A stretch of DNA of 64,000 bases from Byssochlamys sp. IMV 00236 (taxonomy: Eukaryota; Ascomycota; Eurotiomycetes; Eurotiales; Thermoascaceae): contig MSJH02000680.1 of NCBI GenBank assembly GCA_001931875.2, forward strand, positions 72,446-136,445, read 5' to 3'. The notes below the pieces were generated by a model. That model ran no database searches, was not told where the DNA came from, and saw nothing but the letters and a program-made list of their open reading frames with translations. This document shows positions 56,923 to 64,000 of the stretch, piece by piece (position 1 is the stretch's first letter; each line of letters starts with the position of its first letter). Position numbers and translations under genes: made by a program.

Positions 56923-57119
56923 CACAAAACTTGCCGTGTGCAACTAGCAAACAATTAAGGATGGGGCATCACTTCTTTAAATAAGGAAGCTCATGGTGTG
57001 AAGTACCTATTTTGCTTAGGTAGCGCTACAAGCTTAATTCTATGGAATTTTTGACCAGCCAACATCCGTCGCCTGGGCTGCTTCCTCTGTGTGACTGCCC
57101 ACTTTGTGCTACCAGTAAT
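56923..57119 (+). repeat. Direct repeat, copy 2 (right flank of accessory block B genes)
   Basis: Partner of 51390-51606, same orientation, 5.5 kb apart. It ends about 250 bp before the tma22 start codon, so the accessory block abuts core sequence here. Confidence 0.6.
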
Positions 57120-57366
57120 ATATTTTCTATCTAGGTATCTCTCATACCAATCGTTCAGATAATGTATGTATGTATATCACGTGACTGCATACAAACACGG
57201 AATATGGAAATACATCGCGCCGACCCCGCGCGTCCCATATCGGGCAATGGCGAGTGGAAACTAAGTCGGGAGTATTGAACACGAAGTTTTTGCCCCGCGA
57301 TATTGAAAACCAGGATTATTGAGCCACTTTTTCCTTTTTTTCTTTGATAAGACGAAAGATTTGAAC

Positions 57367-58270
57367 ATGGCTGACGTCGAAACGGCCCCTGTTGAGTCCC
57401 GCGCAAGGCGCATTGTCTATTGCGGAGGTGAGTTTGTTCTGTGCTTGCATGCCCCTCATTCGTTCCATCAACTCTAGGTGAGGACCTCCGGAGTGCTAAT
57501 GATGCTTGCTACTAGTCTGTTCATTGCCTCCAGAGGTAAGGGAAATTTGTCTCTCATACTTGTGTCGGATTTGCGTTGTAGTGGGCGCTGTCGATTGTGA
57601 TTGAGAAGCGGGGCACCGATGTCACTTTGCAGGAATAGATATTGACTTGGTGCGGAATATAGTACTGTGAATTTGGCGGTACAGCAAAGAAATGCGAGGA
57701 TTGGCTGAAGAGTAGCCATCCCGATCTCCATGATAAGTTGTATTCCGAAGGTATGCCTCCCAGCTCCCAACTATCTCCCCCCCGCAGTCTGTCTTCGAAA
57801 TATCATCTTAGAAATATCAGAACGCTAACAACACATTCCCACCTGCAGAAGCCCTGAACGCAAACCTTTCCACTCTCTCCGTTTCCGCGCGTGAACGAGC
57901 CGCCAAAGACGCTGCGAAGAAGGAAGCCAAGGCTGCTCTAGCAGAGACCCGTGACGCGGAGCGCAAGGCGGCGGCCAAGATCCAGATCAAGCGTGTCGAG
58001 CGGAATAAGCGCAAGTTCGTCACGGTCGTGGCGGGTCTGGAGGCTCATGGACTGGACAACAAGAAGATCGCAAAGGAGCTCGGCAAGAAGTTCGCGACTG
58101 GTTCGTCGGTGACCAAGTCGCCGGCTGGCGCCGAGGAGATCACAGTACAGGGAGACGTCAGTGACGATCTGTACGATTGGCTGCTCGAGGTCCATGGAAA
58201 GGAGGTTCCAGAGGACAATATCGAGCTGATTGAGGATAAGAAGAAAAAGAGCAGTGCTGCTCCTGCTTGA
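57367..58270 (+). CDS. tma22: Translation machinery-associated protein Tma22 (DENR homologue)
   Basis: Exons 57367-57427, 57517-57536 (20 bp), 57663-57750 and 57849-58270 give 196 residues. The N-terminal zinc-binding part reads VYCGGVCSLPPEYCEFGG with KKC downstream; the small second exon supplies VCSLPPE. A charged helical linker (AAKDAAKKEAKAALAE) leads to the SUI1/eIF1-like domain at about 98-180 (IQIKRVERNKRKFVTVVAGL, KELGKKFATGSSV, DVSDDLYDWLL). Tma22/DENR pairs with Tma20/MCT-1 and acts on 40S subunits in recycling and reinitiation. The spliced model has the length usual for fungal Tma22. Confidence 0.95.
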
Positions 58271-58557
58271 TTATGCTGATGGGTCATGATTATGATGATG
58301 ACGGCCAGGGTGGGAGGGCAGAGAAAGTGCACATCGATTTTCAATTTAAAGGCATACCGGAGTTTATATGTTTTCTTCTTTTGGGATGTATTAGGCCGAT
58401 GAAAACGTATTTAGATGTCATGGTGCATATCATATTGGGTATCTCATAAAACAAAACAGACCTCTTATTACATACAAATAGTCGCTGGATAGCAAAATAC
58501 AATCCCTGTTATGCAGGGAATGAGTAAATGACAAAAGACTTGACCTGCCCGACCTGA

Positions 58558-59640
58558 TTATAACTCGTCTAGTAACCGAAAAGGATTCATTTCCGGTGCT
58601 GACGTCTTCGACTCTGCTTCTTCTGTCGATTTGAGATTCGGATGAGGTCGCGTAGAAGTGGTGGCATGTCCGAGTCGCGACGGCCGTTTGGTCCAGCTCG
58701 CGTCGTCTTCCAACCGCACCTGATTCACATCTACCTCTGGAATAAGATTACCCAAAGAACCATTCGTCGACCCGTTCGCCAGTCTGCCCAGACCCTCATG
58801 CGGCCGAGTCTGCATAGCAACGGCAATCATCAGGACCAAAATGGCCGTCCCTGCCACAACCCAAAAGATACGCAACCTCCTCGCCGTCTGTGTCTGCCAC
58901 TCAAGCTCTTTCCTCTCCCAGTCTTCAATCTGCTTTTTCACCGCAGCGACTCTTTGCCCGAGAGCATCCACCCTCTCACGTCCAGCGTCCATGCGCTTCT
59001 CCAACGCTTCTATATCCCGTATCTGGGTCTCGAAGCCCTTGAACTCCTCCAGCTGTCTGCGCGTATCTTGGTCGAGGTTTGCGGTTTCTTTCTCAAAGTC
59101 TTGGCCAAGTAACGCGGTGGATTTGGTGAGTTCGTGAAAAGAATCCATCACCGCGTGGAGCGTCGTCAGTTTCTCGAGGAGGTTGTAGTAGGTGTAATCG
59201 AGTCGACGAGTGATTTCCGTAGCGAACGTGCTGATGGAGAAGAGTGCCGAGCGGAGTTGTCTGAAGTGAGTACGACGAAATATCAGTACATATCCATCCT
59301 TCTGTTATCGTATCGACAGAATAATCGTAACGTACTCTTCACCCTGCCTCCGCATCTCCCTCTCTCGCCTCAGATCTTCCGTCGTAATAGTCCGTCGCCT
59401 CAGTCTGGACACCCCTCCCGGGTCGCTGTCCTCATACTGGCTGCTCTTCCTACTACTGAGATGACCTGTCGAATTCGATCCCCCTCGTGCCCGCGGCGAC
59501 TCGCGCGTGGCCGTCGGTCGGAGCAGACCGTCATCGCCATCATGATCCTTTTCCTTCTCCTTATCCCTCTCCCTCTCCTTCCCGTGCGATCGCGTGGAGA
59601 GGAGACCCCGAGCAGCATTATTTGACGTCAAGTGACTCAT
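58558..59640 (-). CDS. Coiled-coil membrane protein, fungal
   Basis: Exons 59336-59640 and 58558-59260 (intron 75 bp, GTACGT...TTCAG) give 335 residues. The N-terminal 100 residues are hydrophilic and low in complexity (KERERDKEKEKDHDGDD). Residues about 105-230 form a long coiled coil (DFEKETANLDQDTRRQLEEF, KRMDAGRERVDALGQRVAAV). One membrane helix lies at about 233-253 (IFWVVAGTAILVLMIAVAM), followed by an 80-residue polar tail. This resembles an adaptor or tether on an internal membrane. I cannot assign a specific family. It converges on tma22 with 287 bp between stops. Confidence 0.8.
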
Positions 59641-60871
59641 GGCTGCTACTAATCGCTAACCATCCCGTTGGGAGTCTACTCTTCCCCTCGTCGTAGAATG
59701 GGCTGTCGTCGTCGGTTCGTCGCAACGGTACTCTGCTGCGGGCTCGGGTACCTTACATGCACATATCAATATGACGCACCCGTCAACTTGGAACTATGTT
59801 AACTGATCAACAGACGAAAACTCAATCTAACAAAAGTAACAATAACTAGTTAAGCTGCACTGCTGAGATTAAGTACGTTCGCGACGATCAGGGTCCGGGG
59901 CCGAAGAACTCGAAACAATGGTTGCAGGATGTAGTTTGCCCCGGACGGTTGGGTTGGGTTGGGTTTGGCTGCGCCGATCGCGCCGCCGGGATTGGATAGC
60001 TTAATTTACTGGAGTCAACTTCTCCAGATAGCATCGAGTTTCTAAGTTCAAGCGATAACCTTGGGTCAAGGTCTAAATCATCTATCTAGGCACTGATTTT
60101 GTTCCTATAATTTAGGCGGCATATGTGCTATCTGAATTTTGCAATCTTTGTTAGGACATCTAGATCTGCTGCAGCGACATCATAATAGAGACATGTGATA
60201 TCTTAATAGATGATACTGTTGACACGACCGAACTAAAGGGAGAGGCAGGAATGGGGTGGAAGTGGAGAGCGTCCATAACACCTTTTCTTTCTTATGACAA
60301 GCGTCGTTACTGCCACTGTCTGCCACTTTCTAGACATTGCTAGGTCTCGTTTTAATGGGACGATCCAAGGAAATAATACGCTGCAACTATTATAGTTCCG
60401 CATAGATATAAAATGAGCAGTTCTGATTTATTGGTTCGCTTCACAGCAATTACACCTAGATAGTGCAAGTACCAATGCAGTGCGCATGGCAAGTGAAGAC
60501 CTTTTGATCGTAGGAAAGGTCGCCGTTCGGATATATCATGTGGAGAACCACTTGGGATAGGGAGGCTCTGTAAAGTGCCCCTTCTATGCACTCGGGACTT
60601 GGTGATATACCAACAAGACATCCAGACTCACTCTGTTAAGTCTGGGACTTCATGGAGGTCTTCAGCATAGTCACGACGGACGTCCCGTAGAGAAGGTCCA
60701 CAAAGAGACCGAGTAGGCGAATTGTTATATTGAAACCCACTCTGTATTCCATATTTATCCGCTGAAAACCAACGCCGTAAACCCATACACCAATCCATTA
60801 TGTTCAATGAAATCCACGTCGGACAGATATCAAGGCAATGAGGCATATCGATGGAAAGAAACAGAAAACGC
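59641..60871. other. Intergenic region
   Basis: 1.2 kb between the coiled-coil gene start and the end of cgr1. A short GGTTG tandem run lies at about 59946-59967. A minus frame at 60352-60621 (89 codons) lacks supporting features. No gene called. Confidence 0.4.
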
Positions 60872-61367
60872 TCAGGAGTTGAGCAGCTTGTTGCGCTTCT
60901 CTCTGCGCTTTAGTCGTTCCACCCGCTTGTGGTGCATCTTCTCCGCCATCTTCTCATACCGGGCCTTTTCTTCCTTGGCTGCTCGGCGTTCCTTGATCTT
61001 CTGGATGCGGGCCTACATGGCGGTTAGCTGGAATCACACCACTGCGTAAGGACTGAACCCGCCTGTCGCTCAGCTTCCTTCTCCTCCTTCATCTCTCTCT
61101 CGCGTTCTTTGACGGCAGCCAGCTGTTTGCGCTCCTCCACTCTCTTTGCATAGGAGGTCAGGCCGGAACCGGGGCGGAAGGGTTTCTTGGTGGCATGCCA
61201 GTTCTTGCCTGGAGGGGACCGTCAGAGACTGCGGGACGGGAGAGAAGTAATAAAAATAAAACTGCTGCGTGGAAAGAAAGGGTGTACGTACCATTTTTCT
61301 TCATCCCCTTGACCTGGGTAGCATTTGCCGCAGGGGTAGTCGCCGGGGTAGTGGCCGGAGCAGACAT
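60872..61367 (-). CDS. cgr1: rRNA-processing protein Cgr1
   Basis: Exons 61292-61367, 61063-61208 and 60872-61012 give 120 residues, the family length. The product has the Cgr1 layout: Ala/Thr-rich start, [20 protein letters not shown], and a continuous highly charged helix ([53 protein letters not shown]). Cgr1 is a nucleolar factor for 60S ribosome assembly. The second intron (61013-61062, 50 bp) must join ...EAERQ to [10 protein letters not shown]; the only phase-correct junction is CAG|GCGGGT...ATGTAG|GCC, a GC-AG intron with a GCTAAC branch. A GT alternative (GTCCTT, 41 bp) would insert Ala-Gly-Ser. Confidence 0.92.
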
Positions 61368-61888
61368 GGTGGATGAAGCTGTGTCACGACGTGGGTGGTT
61401 GTCCTTTCTCTCTTCTTCTTCTTCTTCTTCTCTTCGTCTCTTCTTTTTGCCCTTTTCGCCTCAGCGTTCTCGGCCTTGGCGCGGGCATATTATCTTAGAT
61501 CAGATAAGCGGAAAAACCCACTCCGAATCCCACTCACTGTTCCTTTTTCTGCCTCGTCAACGCCCTAAAGTTTGCATCGTCGACGAAAACACGCCTTCAT
61601 CCACCATTCACTCTGCTCGTGGAGGGTCCTGCCGTCTTGGCTGTTTTAGTATCTCTTTTGCTATGAGCCGGGCTGCGTCTTTTTTCCCGAAGTCGGTCTG
61701 AGACGCTGCCAGTTCCATATTTAATACCTCAGCTATCACCCCGCTTCGGCGGCCCAACTTCCACCTTTTTTCCCATCCTCGACCACCAGAGTCCCTACGA
61801 TGCTCCAGCGATAGCAATCTCTGTGATTTCTTCCTCTCTTCTTCCTAGTCCCTAGAGCAGGAGCCCAATTGGGCGCGTTTTTACCTTG
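61368..61888. promoter_or_regulatory. Divergent promoter region of cgr1 and the ornithine carrier
   Basis: 521 bp between two start codons. A (TTC) microsatellite lies at 61411-61431 within a pyrimidine-rich tract on the plus strand. Confidence 0.45.
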
Positions 61889-62935
61889 ATGGCGGCGGCA
61901 GAACATGTAATCCTCAAGGATGAAATGGCAGTGGAACTCCCGTCCCTGCCTCCAAATCAGGGCCTTGAGGCCTTCAAGGACATAATCTTTGGATCGGTAT
62001 GCCATTGCACTGGGTGCAGGATGTTCTGAGCTGTCCCATGCTGACGTTTACTTCCCCACTAGACTGCAGGCATTGCGGGCAAGTTCATCGAGTATCCCTT
62101 CGATACGATCAAGGTGCGGCTGCAGTCGCAGCCAGACCACCTCCCCCTGCGATACAGCGGGCCTCTGGATTGCTTCCGGCAGTCGTTCCAGGCAGAGGGC
62201 ATTCGAGGTCTCTATCGAGGCATTAGTGCTCCTCTCGCGGGGGCTGCCATCGAGAATAGCAGTCTGTTCTTCAGCTACCGCATTGCGCAGGAGGCTCTTC
62301 AGGCTGCCATCTATTCACCTACGGAGCCGCTGCCATTCTCCGCTCTCTTACTCTGCGGTGCCGCGTCCGGTGCTTTTACATCGATACTCCTCACGCCCGT
62401 TGAGCTCATCAAGTGCAAGATGCAGGTCCCTGTCTCGGCCGGTCAGAAGCCTCCAGGTCCACTGGCCCTGATCGTGTCGGTCTTCCGCCATTCGGGCTTG
62501 TTTGGATTCTGGCGGGGCCAACTGGGAACATTGATCCGCGAAACGGGTGGTTCTGCCGCTTGGTTTGGTAGCTACGAAGGCGTGTCTGCTTTTTTCCGAG
62601 GCTATTCTGCTTCACCCACAGCGGATGGTAGTGTATCAGACTCGCCTCCGCTCCCGATCTACCAGCAGATGCTGGCTGGAGCTGCGGCTGGAATCAGTTA
62701 TAATTTCCTCTTCTACCCAGCGGATACCATCAAATCACGGATGCAGACAGAGGACGTCTCACGGTTGGGTCTAAACTCTCGACGACCAACCTTCTTCAGC
62801 GTCGGGAAGAGCATCTGGCAACAGCATGGCCTGAAGGGGCTGTACCGCGGTTGCGGCATCACCGTGGGACGCTCTGCACCCAGCTCTGCCTTTATCTTCT
62901 CCATCTACGAATGCTTACGACACTATTTCGGTTGA
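61889..62935 (+). CDS. amcA: Mitochondrial ornithine carrier
   Basis: Exons 61889-61996 and 62063-62935 (intron 66 bp) give 326 residues. Three mitochondrial-carrier repeats are evident, with signatures [22 protein letters not shown] and [11 protein letters not shown], each at the end of an odd-numbered helix. [20 protein letters not shown] and AAWFGSYEG match the ornithine/basic amino acid carrier branch (yeast Ort1, Neurospora arg-13, Aspergillus amcA). It should exchange matrix ornithine for cytosolic substrates, linking mitochondrial ornithine synthesis to cytosolic arginine synthesis. An extra hydrophilic loop ([17 protein letters not shown]) lies before helix 5. The N-terminal 28 residues have no targeting character, as usual for carriers. 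Confidence 0.92.
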
Positions 62936-63372
62936 TTCCCATAGAGCGCTGTGTGATCGTCTATATTTTCCTTTTTTCTTTTCTTTTTTCTGACGACGGT
63001 GGGGGAATACGTGGCAAGGCACTTAGCTGACGAGGCGTTTCGGTGTTATGCGGCGACTGGTCGCAAGTCTGGATAAAAAAAAAGCAACATAGATAGAACT
63101 ACAATCATGATTTTTCTCTTGCTGGTTATCTCATTATCGTCCTGTAGAAATGATAATATCATCCATTCTCGGAAACCCGTCGGAGAGTCCGGTCCGCTGC
63201 ACAACATCAACCGTCCGTTCACCGCATCAACTTGACGACCCACCGGAAAGAACAGGATATCTTTAAAGGGTTCTGTTCCCAAACAACTCTCCCTCGTATT
63301 ATTTGCTTGCTTTTTTCTCGGACGGAACAGATCACCACCAATCGCAGGACATCGATTTTTAAAATCTTCAAC
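62936..63372. other. Intergenic region
   Basis: 437 bp between two plus-strand genes: 3' UTR with T-rich runs, then the CT-rich promoter of the deaminase gene. Confidence 0.4.
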
Positions 63373-64000
63373 ATGTCAACTTCTCCATTAACCGCCTCTG
63401 AGCTGGAGATCCTCTCCACGAAAGCCATTGCGGCTAAGGCCACTGCCTACTGTATGTATTTACTTCCCTCCTTTCTTTTTATACATCACACGAATCAAGG
63501 CCGTAAGCCATACACATTTCGTCCATTCGCCTCGTTGTTGCGCTCTTTTAGGAGACTCGTGGTTCAGTCCACACCCCGCTTTCACGGGTGATCTCTCACG
63601 ATATAGTATAGTCAAAAGCCAACTAACAACGAATACTATAGGCCCATACTCCAAATTCCGCGTGGGGGCATGCATACTCACGCAGAGTGGTGAATGCATT
63701 ACCGGCGCCAACGTCGAGAATGTTTCTTATCCTGTTGGGACGTGCGCGGAGAGAGTGGCTTTTGGAACGGCTATTGTAAGTTTTAGGATTCTCTGGTCTA
63801 TCATGCCATGCCATGTATACATGGGAAATTGTTTCGGTTTCTATACATAATTGAGATGAGATGAGCGCTGATTTTCATGTTATAGGTAGCGGGCCATAAA
63901 GACTTCAAGGCCATTGCTGTCGCGACGGATATCAAGCCCGGAGCGTCGCCGTGTGGGATGTGTAGACAATTGTATGTCTTTTTTTCTTTTTTCTTTTTTT
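63373..64000 (+). CDS. Cytidine deaminase, 3' end beyond the window
   Basis: Exons 63373-63451, 63642-63775 and 63886-63971 are visible, with a donor (GTATGT) at 63972 that opens an intron running off the right edge. The product has the zinc-site motifs of homotetrameric cytidine deaminases: [14 protein letters not shown] (CAE) and SPCGMCRQ (PCxxC), preceded by [10 protein letters not shown] and [10 protein letters not shown]. It hydrolyses cytidine and deoxycytidine to uridine forms in pyrimidine salvage. The first intron (190 bp) falls within the codon before PYSKFRVG. The last part, normally FxEF and the C-terminal helix, is missing because of the window border. Confidence 0.93.

Noticed and set aside
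59946..59967. GGTTG tandem run as possible telomeric repeat
   Set aside because: The unit differs from the TTAGGG repeat of filamentous ascomycetes, is short, and is surrounded by conserved core genes.
60352..60621. 89-codon minus frame with a C-terminal hydrophobic stretch
   Set aside because: It has an ATG and a possible helix, but no family resemblance, no splice context and an AT-rich surrounding; insufficient for a gene call.

Overview
The window reads as a gene-dense chromosome segment of a filamentous ascomycete of the Eurotiales type (Aspergillus/Penicillium-like). Introns are mostly 50-100 bp with GT-AG ends and CTAAY-type branch points, 3' UTRs are short, and most proteins are recognisable fungal housekeeping families. 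I built gene models by hand, joining exons so that reading phase is kept and family motifs are restored. All splice sites are predictions.

Core block 1 (1-14.1 kb) holds a left-truncated mitochondrial-type membrane protein, a Vps3844-type ER/vacuolar membrane protein, a membrane-anchored RING-H2 E3 ligase, cyclophilin H (cyp3), cytosolic/mitochondrial alanyl-tRNA synthetase with a divergent small nuclear-type protein, an RCR-family membrane protein and the CDK subunit cks1. Accessory block A (about 14.2-18.7 kb) is different. Two diverged direct repeats (about 15.04-15.20 and 16.94-17.13 kb) flank a frameshifted gene and an interrupted ORF, followed by a DsbA-like gene carrying a 1-nt frameshift.

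Core block 2 (18.7-46.7 kb) holds a 1,621-residue F-box protein, actin-binding protein Abp1, dynamin-like Vps1, a protein with a five-fold repeated motif, a UAA-family nucleotide-sugar transporter, the checkpoint clamp loader Rad17/Rad24, an ELMO-domain protein and a Reg1-like PP1 regulator. Themes shared by neighbours are endocytosis and vacuolar traffic (abp1, vps1, ELMO) and cell-cycle or glucose signalling.

Accessory block B (about 46.8-57.2 kb) is AT-richer and poor in genes. It contains a kinase pseudogene with two CAA-to-TAA-type stops, two intact multi-exon genes with restriction-endonuclease-fold signatures (52.9-54.0 and 55.6-56.6 kb, divergently arranged), and a pair of direct repeats (51.4 and 56.9 kb) whose differences are largely C/T transitions, as expected after RIP. 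The broken gene of block A is a paralogue of the intact gene at 55.6 kb.

Core block 3 (57.3-64 kb) holds the translation factor tma22/DENR, a coiled-coil tail membrane protein, the rRNA-processing protein cgr1 (with an apparent GC-AG intron), the mitochondrial ornithine carrier and a right-truncated cytidine deaminase.
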